A stretch of DNA of 64,000 nt from Nocardioides solisilvae (GCF_003194625.1 NZ_QHKX01000004.1:124001-188000), one strand, 5' to 3'. Positions 46,787-58,568 are shown, numbered from the stretch's first letter. Program-made: numbers and translations. Notes: generated by a model not told the origin, from the sequence alone.

Positions 46787-48751
46787 ATGGCCCAGCCCGC
46801 GTCGTACCGCCCTGCCGCCGGGACCATCCCGACGCAGCCCGGGGTCTACCGCTTCCGGGACCGGCGCGGGCGCGTGATCTACGTCGGCAAGGCGAAGAAC
46901 CTCCGCGCCCGGCTCTCGTCGTACTTCCAGGACATCGGCAACCTGCACCCGCGCACGGCCTCGATGGTGACGACGGGCGCGAGCGTGGACTGGACGGTCG
47001 TGCGGACCGAGGTCGAGGCGCTCCAGCTCGAGTACTCCTGGATCAAGGAGTTCGACCCCCGGTTCAACGTCAAGTACCGCGACGACAAGTCCTACCCGTG
47101 GCTGGCCGTGACGGTCGGGGAGGAGTTCCCCCGGGTGATGGTGGGGCGCGGTGCCAAGAAGAAGGGCACCCGCTACTTCGGCCCCTACGGCCACGCCTGG
47201 GCGATCCGCGAGACCGTCGACCTGCTGCTGCGGGTCTTCCCGATGCGCTCCTGCAGCAACGGGGTCTTCAAGCGGTCCGCCCAGATCGGCCGCCCCTGCC
47301 TGCTGGGCTACATCGACAAGTGCAGCGCCCCGTGCGTCGGCTCGGTGAGCGCCGAGGAGCACCGGCGGATCGTCGACGACTTCTGCGACTTCATGGCAGG
47401 CAGCACCACCGCCTTCGTCAAGCGGGTGGAGCGGGAGATGTACGCCGCCTCCGAGGCGATGGACTACGAGAAGGCGGCCCGCCTCCGCGACGACCTCGGG
47501 GCGCTCAACAAGGCGCTGGAGAAGCAGGCCGTGGTGCTCGGCGACGGCACCGACGCCGACGTGGTCGCGCTGGCCGAGGACCCGCTCGAGGTGGCCGTGC
47601 AGGTCTTCCACGTGCGCGGCGGCCGGATCCGCGGCCAGCGCGGCTGGGTGGCCGACCGGATGGCCGAGGGCGGCACGCCGCACCTCGTCGAGGAGTTCCT
47701 GCTCCAGCTCTACGGCGGCGAGCGCGAGTCGATCCCCCGCGAGGTCCTCGTCCCCGAGCTCCCCGAGGACGCCGCGACGATGGAGGAGCTGCTCACCTCC
47801 CTGCGCGGCGGACGCGTCCAGGTCCGGGTCCCGCAGCGCGGGGACAAGCGGGCCCTGATGGAGACGGTGGCGCGGAACGCCGCGCAGTCCCTGGCGCTGC
47901 ACAAGACCAAGCGGGCCAGCGACCTCACCACCCGCAACCTGGCGCTCGAGGAGATCCAGAAGACGCTCGGCCTCGACGAGGCGCCGCTGCGGATCGAGTG
48001 CTACGACGTCTCCAACCTGCAGGGGACCGAGGTGGTGGCCTCCATGGTGGTCTTCGAGGACGGGCTGCCGCGCAAGGGCGAGTACCGCAGGTTCGTCATC
48101 CGCGGCGTCGACGGCCAGAACGACGTCGCGTCGATGCACGAGGTGATCACGCGGCGGTTCCAACGGCTCCTGGACGAGCAGGCACGCTCCACCGAGGTGG
48201 TCACCGAGGCCGGCCCGATGCTGGTCGACCCCGACACCGGCCGACCCCGCAAGTTCGCCTACGCGCCGGGGCTCGTCGTGGTCGACGGCGGCCCGCCCCA
48301 GGTCGCGGCCGCCCGTCGGGCGCTGGCGGAGCTCGGGATCGACGACGTGCCGGTCTGCGGGCTCGCCAAGCGGCTCGAGGAGGTGTGGGTGCCCGACGAG
48401 GAGGATCCGCTGATCCTGCCCCGGACGAGCGAGGGCCTCTACCTCCTGCAGCGGGTGCGCGACGAGGCCCACCGGTTCGCGATCGCGCACCACCGGGCGC
48501 GTCGGTCGGCCACGATGGTGGAGAGCGTGCTGGACGACGTACCCGGGCTGGGCGAGGTGCGGCGCAAGGCGCTGCTGCGACACTTCGGGTCGTTGAAGAA
48601 GCTGCGACTGGCCGACGTCGAGCAGATCGCCCAGGTGCCCGGCATCGGCCCGGCCACCGCGACGGCCATCAAGGAGGCCGTGGCCGCCGCCCCCGCCCGG
48701 GGGTCGGCACCCCGGATCAACACCGCCACGGGCGAGATCGAGGAGGACTGA
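46787..48751 (+). CDS. uvrC: Excinuclease ABC subunit C
   Basis: Dual-incision nuclease of nucleotide excision repair, 654 residues. The N-terminal GIY-YIG domain reads [20 protein letters not shown]. The UVR helix pair is around residue 220 ([20 protein letters not shown]). The RNase H-like nuclease has [20 protein letters not shown] and [14 protein letters not shown]. Two helix-hairpin-helix motifs close it ([35 protein letters not shown]). The stop overlaps the rapZ ATG by one base (TGATG). The conserved uvrC-rapZ-yvcK-whiA order supports the calls. Confidence 0.98.
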   Translation: MAQPASYRPAAGTIPTQPGVYRFRDRRGRVIYVGKAKNLRARLSSYFQDIGNLHPRTASMVTTGASVDWTVVRTEVEALQLEYSWIKEFDPRFNVKYRDDKSYPWLAVTVGEEFPRVMVGRGAKKKGTRYFGPYGHAWAIRETVDLLLRVFPMRSCSNGVFKRSAQIGRPCLLGYIDKCSAPCVGSVSAEEHRRIVDDFCDFMAGSTTAFVKRVEREMYAASEAMDYEKAARLRDDLGALNKALEKQAVVLGDGTDADVVALAEDPLEVAVQVFHVRGGRIRGQRGWVADRMAEGGTPHLVEEFLLQLYGGERESIPREVLVPELPEDAATMEELLTSLRGGRVQVRVPQRGDKRALMETVARNAAQSLALHKTKRASDLTTRNLALEEIQKTLGLDEAPLRIECYDVSNLQGTEVVASMVVFEDGLPRKGEYRRFVIRGVDGQNDVASMHEVITRRFQRLLDEQARSTEVVTEAGPMLVDPDTGRPRKFAYAPGLVVVDGGPPQVAAARRALAELGIDDVPVCGLAKRLEEVWVPDEEDPLILPRTSEGLYLLQRVRDEAHRFAIAHHRARRSATMVESVLDDVPGLGEVRRKALLRHFGSLKKLRLADVEQIAQVPGIGPATATAIKEAVAAAPARGSAPRINTATGEIEED

Positions 48752-49614
48752 TGGAGCAGCCGGCCGAGCTGGTGATCATCACCGGCATGACGGGCGCGGG
48801 CCGCAGCACCGCGGCCAAGGAGCTGGAGGACCTCGGCTACTTCGTCGTCGACAACCTCCCGCCGACGCTGGTGCGCGACGTGGTCCGTCTCGTCGACGAC
48901 AGCCGCGGCACCGGCCAGCCGATCGCCGTCGTGGTCGACGTCCGGTCGGGCTCGTTCTTCACCGGCCTCGCGGCCAACCGGCACCAGCAGGCGACCGGCC
49001 GCCCGACCAGCCTCGTCTACCTCGACGCCAGCGACGACGTGCTGGTCCGCCGCCAGGAGGCCGTGCGCCGCCCCCACCCCCTCCAGGGGAGCGGGCGGCT
49101 GATCGACGGCCTGGAGCGGGAGCGCCGCGTCCTGGAGGAGATCCGCGGCGGGGCGGACCTCGTCATCGACACCACCGCGCTCAACGTGCACCAGCTGACC
49201 GACCGGATCGCCGAGCACTTCGGCTCCTCCGAGGCCCGCAAGCTCAAGGTGCAGGTCGTCTCGTTCGGGTTCAAGTACGGCATCCCCGTCGACGCCGACT
49301 TCGTCGCCGACATGCGGTTCCTGCCCAACCCGTACTGGATCCCCGAGCTGCGCCCCCACAACGGCCGCGACGTGCGGGTCGCCGACTACGTGCACAGCCA
49401 GCCCGGGGCCGCCGAGTTCCTCACCGGCTACCTGCCGGTGCTCGAGATCGCGGCGACGGGCTACCTGCGCGAGGGGAAGCGCTTCATGACGGTGGCGGTC
49501 GGCTGCACCGGGGGCAAGCACCGCAGCGTCGCGATGACGGAGGAGGTGGTCTCCCGGCTCGCCGCGGCGGGGTACGACGTCCGCGCGGTCCACCGCGACC
49601 TCGGGCGGGAGTGA
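48751..49614 (+). CDS. rapZ: RNase adapter RapZ / P-loop nucleotide-binding protein
   Basis: A 287-residue P-loop protein of the RapZ (YvcJ) family. The N-terminal kinase-like domain has Walker A ITGMTGAGRSTAAKELEDLG near residue 8 and DNLPPTLV. The C-terminal domain has SFGFKYGIPVDADFVADMRF and FLPNPYWIPELRPHNGRD, then VAVGCTGGKHRSVAMTE. In E. coli it binds the sRNA GlmZ and controls glucosamine-6-phosphate synthase; the actinobacterial role is less clear and may be in development or envelope control with YvcK and WhiA. It is coupled to uvrC upstream and yvcK downstream. Confidence 0.95.
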   Translation: MEQPAELVIITGMTGAGRSTAAKELEDLGYFVVDNLPPTLVRDVVRLVDDSRGTGQPIAVVVDVRSGSFFTGLAANRHQQATGRPTSLVYLDASDDVLVRRQEAVRRPHPLQGSGRLIDGLERERRVLEEIRGGADLVIDTTALNVHQLTDRIAEHFGSSEARKLKVQVVSFGFKYGIPVDADFVADMRFLPNPYWIPELRPHNGRDVRVADYVHSQPGAAEFLTGYLPVLEIAATGYLREGKRFMTVAVGCTGGKHRSVAMTEEVVSRLAAAGYDVRAVHRDLGRE

Positions 49615-49615
49615 C

Positions 49616-50575
49616 GTGGAGACCCTCGACACCTCCGTCGTGGCCCTCGGGGGCGGGCACGGCCTGCACGCGAGCCTCAGCGCGCTGCGCGAGGTCGCCC
49701 GGGAGGTGACCGCGGTCGTCACCGTCGCCGACGACGGCGGCTCCTCGGGTCGCCTGCGCCGCGAGCTCGACGTGCTGCCGCCCGGCGACCTGCGGATGGC
49801 CCTCTCGGCGCTCTGCGGGGACGACGACTGGGGGCGGACCTGGATGCGGGTCCTGCAGCACCGTTTCGCCGGCAGCGGCGACCTGCACGGGCACGCGCTC
49901 GGCAACATGCTGATCGTCGGCCTCTGGGAGCTCCTCGGGGACGCCGTCGCGGGCCTCGACATGGTCGGTCGGCTGCTCGGGGCCCGGGGCCGGGTGCTGC
50001 CGATGTCGACCGTCCCCATCGACATCACGGCGCAGGTGCAGGGTCCCGACGGGCTGGAGACCGCGCACGGCCAGGTGGAGGTGGCGACGGCCCGCGGCCG
50101 GATCGTCTCGGTCGCCCTCGCCCCGGCCGAGCCGCCCGCCTGCCCCGAGGCGCTGCGCGCCGTGGAGGACGCCGACTGGGTCGTGCTCGGTCCGGGCTCC
50201 TGGTTCACCTCGGTCATCCCGCACCTGCTGCTCCCGGAGCTGCGCCGGGCGCTAGTGGCTCGCGGCGAGCGGCTGGTCGTGGTGCTCAACCTCGAGGCGC
50301 AGGCCGGGGAGACCGGCGGCTTCACCCCCGCCGACCACCTCGCCGTGCTCCACGACCTTGCCCCCGAGCTGCGGGTGGGCGTCGTCCTGGCGGACGCCAC
50401 CGCGGTGGAGGCCTCCGGGCCCGAGCTCCTCGAGGCCGTGCACCGCCTGGGCGGGCGCCTCGTGGTGGCCGACGTGGCCACGGGTCCCGGGAGCAGCGCC
50501 CACGACCCCGTGCGGCTCGCCGACGCGCTGCGTCCGGTCCTGGCCGGTGTGGGGGAGTCGGTCACGCCGCGTTGA
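49616..50575 (+). CDS. yvcK: YvcK/CofD-like gluconeogenesis factor
   Basis: A 319-residue CofD-like fold protein of the YvcK/CuvA family, which binds UDP-sugars and affects cell-wall precursor supply and growth on gluconeogenic carbon. The nucleotide loop is [20 protein letters not shown] near residue 7. [33 protein letters not shown] and [18 protein letters not shown] follow, then [23 protein letters not shown] 49616 is one base after the rapZ stop. whiA follows after 22 bp. Confidence 0.95.
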   Translation: METLDTSVVALGGGHGLHASLSALREVAREVTAVVTVADDGGSSGRLRRELDVLPPGDLRMALSALCGDDDWGRTWMRVLQHRFAGSGDLHGHALGNMLIVGLWELLGDAVAGLDMVGRLLGARGRVLPMSTVPIDITAQVQGPDGLETAHGQVEVATARGRIVSVALAPAEPPACPEALRAVEDADWVVLGPGSWFTSVIPHLLLPELRRALVARGERLVVVLNLEAQAGETGGFTPADHLAVLHDLAPELRVGVVLADATAVEASGPELLEAVHRLGGRLVVADVATGPGSSAHDPVRLADALRPVLAGVGESVTPR

Positions 50576-50597
50576 CCCGCGTGGCAGGATCACCCCC

Positions 50598-51584
50598 ATG
50601 GCGATGACGGCACAGGTGAAGGCAGAGCTGGCCAGCACCGCGATCACCAAGACCTGCTGCCGCAAGGCCGAGGTGGCCTCGATGCTCCGCTTCGCCGGCG
50701 GGCTCCACCTGGTCAGCGGCAAGGTGGTGGTCGAGGCCGAGCTGGACACCGGCGCCGCCGCCCGACGGCTCCGCAAGGACGTCGCGGAGGTCTACGGCCA
50801 CCAGTCCGACGTCGTCATGGTCCAGGGCAACGGCCTGCGCAAGGGCAGCCGCTACCTCGTGCGGGTGGTGAAGGACGGCGAGGCGCTGGCGCGCCAGACC
50901 GGACTCCTCGACCCCCGTGGCCGACCGGTGCGCGGGCTCCCGCCGGCCGTCGTCTCCGGCGGCGGCTGCGACGCCGTCGCCGCGTGGCGGGGCGCCTTCC
51001 TCGCGCACGGCTCGCTGACCGAGCCCGGACGCTCCTCGTCCCTGGAGGTCACCTGCCCCGGCCCCGAGGCCGCGCTGGCCCTGGTGGGCGTGGCGCGACG
51101 TCTCGGCATCTCGGCCAAGGCCCGCGAGGTGCGCGGCGTGGACCGCGTCGTGATCCGGGACGGCGACGCCATCGGCGCGCTGCTGACCCGGCTCGGCGCC
51201 CACGAGACCCTGATGGCCTGGGAGGAGCGGCGGATGCGGCGCGAGGTCCGGGCCACCGCCAACCGCCTGGCCAACTTCGACGACGCCAACCTCCGGCGCT
51301 CGGCCCGCGCGGCCGTCGCCGCGGGGGCCCGCGTGGAGCGGGCGCTGGAGATCCTGGCCGACGAGGTGCCCGACCACCTCAAGCTCGCGGGCCACCTGCG
51401 TCTGGAGCACAAGCAGGCCTCCCTCGAGGAGCTGGGGCAGCTCCACGAGCCGGTGCTCACCAAGGACGCGATCGCGGGCCGGATCCGCCGCCTCCTGGCG
51501 ATGGCCGACAAGCGGGCGGAGGAGCTGGGCATCCCCGACACCGAGGCCTCGCTCACCCCGGAGATGCTCGCCGAGGAGGGCTGA
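50598..51584 (+). CDS. whiA: DNA-binding protein WhiA
   Basis: Regulator with a LAGLIDADG-like N-terminal domain and a C-terminal helix-turn-helix, 328 residues. In Streptomyces it works with WhiB on sporulation-division genes; in non-sporulating actinobacteria and firmicutes it acts on division or chromosome segregation. Features are [13 protein letters not shown] at the start, [20 protein letters not shown] near residue 19, and [20 protein letters not shown]. The HTH region near the end is [23 protein letters not shown] 50598 matches the family start. Confidence 0.96.
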   Translation: MAMTAQVKAELASTAITKTCCRKAEVASMLRFAGGLHLVSGKVVVEAELDTGAAARRLRKDVAEVYGHQSDVVMVQGNGLRKGSRYLVRVVKDGEALARQTGLLDPRGRPVRGLPPAVVSGGGCDAVAAWRGAFLAHGSLTEPGRSSSLEVTCPGPEAALALVGVARRLGISAKAREVRGVDRVVIRDGDAIGALLTRLGAHETLMAWEERRMRREVRATANRLANFDDANLRRSARAAVAAGARVERALEILADEVPDHLKLAGHLRLEHKQASLEELGQLHEPVLTKDAIAGRIRRLLAMADKRAEELGIPDTEASLTPEMLAEEG

Positions 51585-52688
<1,104 letters not shown>

Positions 52689-52689
52689 C

Positions 52690-53889
52690 GTGGCGGAGCT
52701 GGAGACGCTGGGAGACCTGCGCGGCCGCCGGGTGCTGGTCCGCTCGGACCTGAACGTCCCGCTGGACGCCGGCAGGATCACCGACGACGGCCGGATCCGT
52801 GCGAGCGTGCCGACCATCCGTCGGCTCGCCGACGCCGGTGCCCGGGTGGTCGTGACCGCCCACCTCGGCCGGCCGAAGGGTGCGCCGGACCCGGCGTACT
52901 CCCTGGCTCCGGTCGCCGAGCGGCTCGGCGAGCTGCTGGGCCGCCCGGTCTCCTTCGCGGCGGACACCGTGGGCCCGGAGGCCCGCCGCGTGGTCGCCTC
53001 CCTGGGCGACGGCGACGTGGCGCTGCTGGAGAACATCCGGTTCAACCCGGGGGAGACCAGCAAGGACGACGCGGAGCGCGGCGCGTTCGCGGACGAGCTG
53101 GCCTCCCTGGCCGACGCCTTCGTCTCCGACGGGTTCGGCGTCGTCCACCGCAAGCAGGCGAGCGTCTACGACGTCGCGACCCGCCTCCCCAGCGCGATGG
53201 GCGGCCTGGTGGCGGCGGAGATCGACGTGCTGCGCCGGCTCACGGTCGAGCCCGAGCGGCCGTACGTGGTCGTGCTCGGCGGCTCGAAGGTCTCCGACAA
53301 GCTCGGCGTCATCGACAACCTGCTCGGCAAGGCCGACAAGCTGCTGATCGGTGGCGGCATGGTCTTCACCTTCCTCAAGGCCCAGGGCCACGAGGTCGGC
53401 AAGAGCCTGCTCGAGGAGGACCAGCTCGAGACCTGCCGGCGCTACCTCGCGGAGGCCGAGGAGAAGGGCGTCGAGCTGCTGCTCCCGACCGACATCGTGG
53501 TCGACACGGCGTTCCCCTCCGGTGACCGCGAGCCGCAGCCGTCCGTGGTCCCGGCCTCCGGGATCCCGGCGGACTCGCTCGGCCTCGACATCGGGCCCGA
53601 CTCCGCGGCCGCCTTCGCCGCGGCGCTGGCGGACGCCCGCACCGTCTTCTGGAACGGTCCGATGGGAGTCTTCGAGGTCGCAGCCTTCGCCGAGGGCACG
53701 CGGGCCGTCGCGCAGGCGCTCACCCAGGTCGACGGGCTCTCCGTCGTCGGGGGCGGGGACTCGGCCGCGGCCGTGCGCGCGCTCGGCTTCGACGAGAAGG
53801 CCTTCGGCCACATCTCCACCGGCGGGGGCGCCAGCCTCGAGTACCTCGAGGGCAAGGACCTGCCCGGCATCTCCGTGCTCGAGCGTTGA
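52690..53889 (+). CDS. pgk: Phosphoglycerate kinase
   Basis: Transfers phosphate from 1,3-bisphosphoglycerate to ADP in lower glycolysis. The 399 residues show the substrate-binding [34 protein letters not shown] and [12 protein letters not shown], then the hinge [19 protein letters not shown] and the nucleotide site [11 protein letters not shown] with [11 protein letters not shown]. The GTG start directly follows the gap stop. tpiA follows after 40 bp with its own strong ribosome site. Confidence 0.98.
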   Translation: MAELETLGDLRGRRVLVRSDLNVPLDAGRITDDGRIRASVPTIRRLADAGARVVVTAHLGRPKGAPDPAYSLAPVAERLGELLGRPVSFAADTVGPEARRVVASLGDGDVALLENIRFNPGETSKDDAERGAFADELASLADAFVSDGFGVVHRKQASVYDVATRLPSAMGGLVAAEIDVLRRLTVEPERPYVVVLGGSKVSDKLGVIDNLLGKADKLLIGGGMVFTFLKAQGHEVGKSLLEEDQLETCRRYLAEAEEKGVELLLPTDIVVDTAFPSGDREPQPSVVPASGIPADSLGLDIGPDSAAAFAAALADARTVFWNGPMGVFEVAAFAEGTRAVAQALTQVDGLSVVGGGDSAAAVRALGFDEKAFGHISTGGGASLEYLEGKDLPGISVLER

Positions 53890-53929
53890 GCCGACCCCAC
53901 CCGCTGGACCTGAGGAGGAATCCGCACTG

Positions 53930-54724
53930 ATGGCTGCCACTCGCACCCCCCTGATGGCGGGCAACTGGAAGATGAACCTGAACCACCAGGAAGCGGTGGT
54001 GCTGGTCCAGAAGCTCGCGTGGACGCTCTCGGACAAGAAGCACGACTTCGACCGGGTCGAGGTCGTCGTGGTGCCGCCGTTCACCGACCTGCGCTCCGTG
54101 CAGACCCTGGTGGACGGGGACCGGCTCCGGATCAGGTACGCCGCCCAGGACGTCAGCGTGCACGAGAGCGGGGCGCACACCGGTGAGGTCTCGGCCGGCA
54201 TGCTGGCCAAGCTCGGCTGCTCCTACGTCGTGGTCGGCCACTCCGAGCGCCGGCAGGACCACCACGAGGGCGACGAGGTCGTCAACGCCAAGGCGCACCG
54301 CGCGCTGGCCGCCGGCATGACCCCGATCGTCTGCGTGGGCGAGGGCCTCGAGGTCCGCCAGGCCGGCGAGCACGTGCCGCACACCCTCGCGCAGGTGGAG
54401 GGCTCCCTCGCGGGCTTCACCGCCGAGCAGGTGGCCGGCCTCGTGATCGCCTACGAGCCGGTGTGGGCGATCGGCACCGGGGAGGTGGCGACCCCCGAGG
54501 ATGCGCAGGAGGTCTGCGGCGCGATCCGCGAGCGGCTGCGCGAGCTGCACGGCGACGAGGCGGCCGACGGCTGCCGGATCCTGTACGGCGGCTCGGTGAA
54601 GGCGTCCAACGTCGCGGGCATCATGGAGAAGCCCGACGTCGACGGCGCGCTGGTCGGCGGCGCGAGCCTGCAGGCCGACGAGTTCGGTGGAATCTGCCGC
54701 TTCCACGACATGCCCACCCTCTGA
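53930..54724 (+). CDS. tpiA: Triosephosphate isomerase
   Basis: Interconverts dihydroxyacetone phosphate and glyceraldehyde-3-phosphate. The 264-residue TIM barrel has the catalytic Lys in [12 protein letters not shown], the His in [12 protein letters not shown], and the Glu in [20 protein letters not shown], with the phosphate loop [19 protein letters not shown] (53912-53918) lies 11 nt before the ATG at 53930. It is third gene of the glycolytic operon. Confidence 0.98.
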   Translation: MAATRTPLMAGNWKMNLNHQEAVVLVQKLAWTLSDKKHDFDRVEVVVVPPFTDLRSVQTLVDGDRLRIRYAAQDVSVHESGAHTGEVSAGMLAKLGCSYVVVGHSERRQDHHEGDEVVNAKAHRALAAGMTPIVCVGEGLEVRQAGEHVPHTLAQVEGSLAGFTAEQVAGLVIAYEPVWAIGTGEVATPEDAQEVCGAIRERLRELHGDEAADGCRILYGGSVKASNVAGIMEKPDVDGALVGGASLQADEFGGICRFHDMPTL

Positions 54725-54741
54725 CCGCCCCCGACGTGACG

Positions 54742-54747
54742 TAGGCT
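54742..54747 (+). promoter_or_regulatory. -10 box (TAGGCT) of secG, leaderless type
   Basis: TAGGCT ends 6 nt before the secG GTG at 54754, giving it a leaderless transcript besides any read-through from tpiA. Confidence 0.6.
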
Positions 54748-54753
54748 GCCCCC

Positions 54754-54990
54754 GTGATTCTGCTCTTCCAGTCCCTGCTCGTCCTGACGAGCCTGATCCT
54801 CATCCTCCTCGTGCTGCTGCACAAGGGGCGTGGGGGCGGCCTCTCCGACATGTTCGGCGGCGGCATGTCCAGCACCCTCGGCGGCTCCTCGGTCGCCGAG
54901 CGGAACCTGGACCGGTTCACCGTCGGTGTCGGCGTGGTCTGGTTCGCCTGCATCGTCGCGCTGGGACTGCTGATGGCGTACGGATCGTGA
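54754..54990 (+). CDS. secG: Preprotein translocase subunit SecG
   Basis: Small membrane subunit of the SecYEG channel, 78 residues. Two transmembrane helices (about 2-22 and 55-75) flank the conserved cytoplasmic loop HKGRGGGLSDMFGGGMSST. The GTG start sits 6 nt after a -10 box. The tpiA-secG order is standard for actinobacteria. Confidence 0.95.
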   Translation: MILLFQSLLVLTSLILILLVLLHKGRGGGLSDMFGGGMSSTLGGSSVAERNLDRFTVGVGVVWFACIVALGLLMAYGS

Positions 54991-54995
54991 CGATG

Positions 54996-55001
54996 TAAGT
55001 T
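54996..55001 (+). promoter_or_regulatory. Candidate -10 box (TAAGTT) of rbpA
   Basis: TAAGTT just after secG would give rbpA a leader of about 23 nt containing GGGAGGG. I see no GGAAT-N18-GTT SigR-type promoter at acceptable spacing. Confidence 0.4.
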
Positions 55002-55030
55002 CGCATTTCTCACTTCTGGGAGGGACTGAG

Positions 55031-55390
55031 ATGGCTGGTGGAGGAAGCGCGATCCGGGGTAGTCGGGTCGGGGCAGGACCGATGGGGGAGGCCGAGCGGG
55101 GCGAGGCTGCGCCGCGCCAGGCGGTGACCTACTTCTGCTCGCACGGGCACCGCTCGGTGGTGACGTTCGCGGTCGAGGCGGTCGCCCCCGAGGCGTGGGA
55201 CTGTCCGAAGTGCGGGCTGCCCGCGAGCATGGACAGGGAGAACCCGCCTCCGGCTCCGAAGATCGAGCCGTACAAGACGCACCTGGCCTACGTGAAGGAG
55301 CGGCGCTCCGACGCGGAGGCCGCCGACATCCTCAACGAGGCCGTCCAGCTGCTGCGCAGCCGCCGCAAGTCGGGCGACCTCATCTTCTGA
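55031..55390 (+). CDS. rbpA: RNA polymerase-binding protein RbpA
   Basis: Actinobacterial RNA polymerase accessory factor that binds the group-1/2 sigma factor and stabilises open complexes. The 119 residues have a disordered N-tail (MAGGGSAIRGSRVGAGPMGE), a core with YFCSHGHRSVVTF and WDCPKCGLPAS, whose cysteines bind zinc in some homologues, and the C-terminal sigma-interacting helix KIEPYKTHLAYVKERRSDAE. The ATG follows GGGAGGG. It ends 24 bp before the pgl stop on the other strand. Confidence 0.96.
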   Translation: MAGGGSAIRGSRVGAGPMGEAERGEAAPRQAVTYFCSHGHRSVVTFAVEAVAPEAWDCPKCGLPASMDRENPPPAPKIEPYKTHLAYVKERRSDAEAADILNEAVQLLRSRRKSGDLIF

Positions 55391-55414
55391 CGCACGCGGT
55401 CGGCGCCGCCGGGT

Positions 55415-56137
55415 TCAGTCCCCAGCGGCGGCGGCCTCGTCGAGCAGCCAGAGCGTCTCGCGCCGCCCGTGCACGCCCCGGGCGGGGCACTCCTCGAGCG
55501 GCCCCGGCGTCCGGGCGGCCGCGACCGCTGCGGCCTTGGCGTCGCCGTCGACCAGGAACCAGACGGCCTCGGCCCGGTTCAGCGCCTCGAAGGTCAGGGA
55601 GACGCGGTCCGGCGGCGGCTTGGGCGAGTCGTGGACCGCGACCGTCTCCACCCCCGTCACGCGGAGGGCGGGTCGGCCGGGGAAGAGCGAGGCGACATGC
55701 CCGTCCGGACCGAGGCCGAGCATGACCAGGTCGAAGACCTCGGGGCCGTGGTCGCGGAGCTCGTCCGCGTAGGCCGAGGCGGCGGCCTCGGCATCGGCCA
55801 CGTCGTCGGCCGACGGCACGACGTGGACCCGGGCGGGGTCGACCGGAACGTGGTCGAGCAGGGCGGTGGACGCCTGACGGGCGTTGCGCTCGTCGGAGCC
55901 CGCGGCGACGAACCGCTCGTCGCCCCACCACACGTGCACCCGGGCCCAGTCGACCCCGGTGTCGGTGCGTCGGGCGACCTCGCGGTGGACCAGGTCGGCG
56001 ATCCCGCCGCCGGTGAGGACGAGGTGGGGGTCGCGCCCGTCGGCCTGCAGCTCCTCGATCCGGGCGAGGAGGCGGCTGGCCACCTCGCCGGCGAGCATCG
56101 CGGCGTCCTCCACGACGACGGTCTGGGGGTCGCTCAT
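55415..56137 (-). CDS. pgl: 6-phosphogluconolactonase
   Basis: Hydrolyses 6-phosphogluconolactone in the oxidative pentose phosphate pathway. The 240 residues have LVLTGGGIADLVHREVARR, VHVWWGDERFVAAGSDERNA, with the active-site acidic and His-type residues of the DevB/NagB-like fold, and VMLGLGPDGHVASLFPG. ATG 56137 follows GGAGGAG and overlaps the opcA stop (ATGA). It is last gene of tkt-tal-pgi-zwf-opcA-pgl. Confidence 0.95.
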   Translation of the reverse strand: MSDPQTVVVEDAAMLAGEVASRLLARIEELQADGRDPHLVLTGGGIADLVHREVARRTDTGVDWARVHVWWGDERFVAAGSDERNARQASTALLDHVPVDPARVHVVPSADDVADAEAAASAYADELRDHGPEVFDLVMLGLGPDGHVASLFPGRPALRVTGVETVAVHDSPKPPPDRVSLTFEALNRAEAVWFLVDGDAKAAAVAAARTPGPLEECPARGVHGRRETLWLLDEAAAAGD

Positions 56138-57045
56138 GCTGCTCCTCCGTGCTTCGTCAGGTGGGCCACGGTCTCGGCGTACACGTCGTCCTCGTCGAGC
56201 CGGCGCAGCTCCTCGGCCAGCAGCTCGTGCACGGGCCGCAGCGGCAGGGCGACCGGGCGGTCGGGGGCGCCCGGCGAGGAGACGGTGGCGTGCCGGCCGT
56301 CGGGGCGGACGATCCGGATCGCTCCCTGGCGCGTCTCCAGCACGACCTCGGTGATGCCGGGCCCCTGGGACCCGTGCCGGGCGACGTCGACGCGCAGGCG
56401 GTCGCCGAGCCACGCCGCCATGAGGTCGGCCGACGGGCTGATCCGCTCCGCGGTCACCGACGCCGCCGTGACCTTCGCCGGGAACTGGTCGAGGCTCGCG
56501 GCCAGCAGCGCGCGCCACGGGGTGAGCCGGGTCCACGCGAGGTCGGTGTTGCCCCGGGTGTAGGCGGCACACTGGTCGGCCAGGGCGCGCTGCCGGCCGC
56601 GGCTCACGGCCGCCGCGTCGGTGATCCGGCGCTGGGCCAGGGCCCCCAGCCGGTCGGCCGCGGGGTCGGCCGGCGGGTCGACCGGCCACCACACCGCCAC
56701 GGGGGAGTCGGGGAGGAGGAGGGGAAGCACGACCGACTCGTCGTGGTGGACCACCTCGCCCGTGAGCCTGATCAGCGCGGTCTCACCGCTCCAGCCACCC
56801 CCGATGCCGACCCGGGCGTCGACCCGGGGCCGGCCCCGGGCGCTGCCCAGGATGACGCCCAGCACCCGGGCGGGGTGCTCCTGGCAGGCGCGCTTGGCAT
56901 CCTTCATCGCCTGCTCCGCGTGGTCCTCGGGGGTGACGACGATGAGCGTCATCACCATGCCCATGGCCGGGCTCCCCGAGAGCGCCCGCTGGCGCATGAG
57001 CTCGGCCGAGATGGCCGCGGAGGTGGTCTGCTCGAGCTCGATCAC
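56134..57045 (-). CDS. opcA: Glucose-6-phosphate dehydrogenase assembly protein OpcA
   Basis: Accessory protein needed for full glucose-6-phosphate dehydrogenase activity in cyanobacteria and actinobacteria, with a redox-related activation role. The 303 residues include VMTLIVVTPEDHAEQAMKDA, HPARVLGVILGSARGRPRVD and LPDSPVAVWWPVDPPAD, followed by LDQFPAKVTAASVTAE. GTG 57045 overlaps the zwf stop as GTGA; an upstream longer frame is not supported. The position between zwf and pgl is the conserved actinobacterial order. Confidence 0.93.
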   Translation of the reverse strand: MIELEQTTSAAISAELMRQRALSGSPAMGMVMTLIVVTPEDHAEQAMKDAKRACQEHPARVLGVILGSARGRPRVDARVGIGGGWSGETALIRLTGEVVHHDESVVLPLLLPDSPVAVWWPVDPPADPAADRLGALAQRRITDAAAVSRGRQRALADQCAAYTRGNTDLAWTRLTPWRALLAASLDQFPAKVTAASVTAERISPSADLMAAWLGDRLRVDVARHGSQGPGITEVVLETRQGAIRIVRPDGRHATVSSPGAPDRPVALPLRPVHELLAEELRRLDEDDVYAETVAHLTKHGGAA

Positions 57046-58568
57046 GGTCGCCTCCAGCTCCGGCCCTCGCGGGCCAGCATCTCGTCGGCCGAGGGCGGGC
57101 CCCAGGTGCCGGACTCGTAGGGCTCCGGAGCCCCCTTGCGGGCCCAGTGCTCCAGCACCGGGTCGAGGATCTTCCAGGAGAGCTCGACCTCCTCGTGGCG
57201 CGGGAAGAGCGGGGGGTCGCCGAGCAGGACGTCGAGGATCAGCCGCTCGTAGGCTTCGGGGGAGGACTCGGTGAACGAGCCCCCGTAGGCGAAGTCCATC
57301 GAGACGTCCCGGATCTCCATCGAGGTGCCGGGGACCTTCGAGCCGAACCGGACGGTCAGGCCCTCGTCGGGCTGCACCCGGATCACCAGGGCGTTCTGCG
57401 TGAGCTCCTCGGTCGAGTGGTCGGAGAAGGGCAGGTGGGGTGCGGGCTTGAAGACGACCGCGACCTCGGTGACCCGGCGACCGAGCCGCTTGCCGGCCCG
57501 CAGGTAGAAGGGCACCCCCGCCCAGCGCCGGTTCTCCACGTGCAGGGTGACGGCGGCGTAGGTCTCGGTCGTGGAGTCCTGCGCGATGCCCTCCTCCTCC
57601 AGGAAGCCCTGCACTTTCTCGCCCCCGGCCCAGCCGGCGGCGTACTGGCCCCGGGCGGTGGAGCGGGCCAGCGAGCGGGGGAGCACCACCGAGGCGAGGA
57701 GCTTCTCCTTCTCGCGGCGCAGCGAGTCGGCGTCGAAGGAACGGGGCTCCTCCATGGCGACGAGCGCCATCAGCTGCAGCAGGTGGTTCTGGATGACGTC
57801 CCGGGCCGCGCCGATGCCGTCGTAGTAGCCGGCGCGGCCGCCGATCCCGATGTCCTCGGCCATGGTGATCTGCACGTGGTCGACGAAGTGGCTGTTCCAC
57901 AGCGGCTCGAACATCGTGTTGGCGAAGCGCATCGCCAGGACGTTCTGCACGGTCTCCTTGCCGAGGTAGTGGTCGATCCGGAAGACCGATCCGGAGGGGA
58001 AGACCCCGGCGAGCACGTCGTTGAGCTCCCGCGCCGACTCCAGGTCGTGCCCGAAGGGCTTCTCGACCACGACCCGGCGCCAGGCGGTGTCGCTCTCGGC
58101 CAGCCCGTGCTCCTGCAGCTGGGAGACGACGCTCCCGAAGAGCCCGGGCGGGATGGCGAGGTAGAAGGCGTGGTTGCCGCCCGTGCCGCGTTCCTGGTCG
58201 AGCTGCTGGAGCGTGCTGCGCAGCAGGTCGAAGGCGACGTCGTCGTCGAACTCGCCGGGCACGAAGCGGAAGCCGTCTGCCAGCTGGTCCCAGACCTCCT
58301 GCCGGAACTCGGTCCGGGCGAACTCCTTGACGGCGTCCCGGACGATCTGCGCGAAGTCCTGGTCCTCCCACTCGCGACGCGCGAACCCGACCAGGCTGAA
58401 CCCCGGGGGCAGCAGCCCGCGGTTCGCCAGGTCGTAGACCGCCGGCATGATCTTCTTGCGCGACAGGTCGCCTGTGACGCCGAAGAGGACCATGCTGCAG
58501 GGCCCTGCGATCCGGGGCAGGCGCCGGTCCCGTGGGTCGCGCAGCGGGTTGACCGGCCCCTCGCTCAC
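57042..58568 (-). CDS. zwf: Glucose-6-phosphate dehydrogenase
   Basis: NADP-dependent oxidation of glucose-6-phosphate, the entry to the pentose phosphate pathway. The 508 residues have the dinucleotide loop MVLFGVTGDLSRKKIMPAVY, the substrate block RIDHYLGKETVQNVLAMRFA, and HFVDHVQITMAEDIGIGGRA with the catalytic His. GTG 58568 overlaps the pgi stop (GTGA). The adjacent opcA is its known partner. Confidence 0.97.
   Translation of the reverse strand: MSEGPVNPLRDPRDRRLPRIAGPCSMVLFGVTGDLSRKKIMPAVYDLANRGLLPPGFSLVGFARREWEDQDFAQIVRDAVKEFARTEFRQEVWDQLADGFRFVPGEFDDDVAFDLLRSTLQQLDQERGTGGNHAFYLAIPPGLFGSVVSQLQEHGLAESDTAWRRVVVEKPFGHDLESARELNDVLAGVFPSGSVFRIDHYLGKETVQNVLAMRFANTMFEPLWNSHFVDHVQITMAEDIGIGGRAGYYDGIGAARDVIQNHLLQLMALVAMEEPRSFDADSLRREKEKLLASVVLPRSLARSTARGQYAAGWAGGEKVQGFLEEEGIAQDSTTETYAAVTLHVENRRWAGVPFYLRAGKRLGRRVTEVAVVFKPAPHLPFSDHSTEELTQNALVIRVQPDEGLTVRFGSKVPGTSMEIRDVSMDFAYGGSFTESSPEAYERLILDVLLGDPPLFPRHEEVELSWKILDPVLEHWARKGAPEPYESGTWGPPSADEMLAREGRSWRRP

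Noticed and set aside
45109..48750. Long upstream extension of the rapZ frame
   Set aside because: It crosses the TPR, Rieske and uvrC genes in another frame; RapZ homology begins exactly at ATG 48751.
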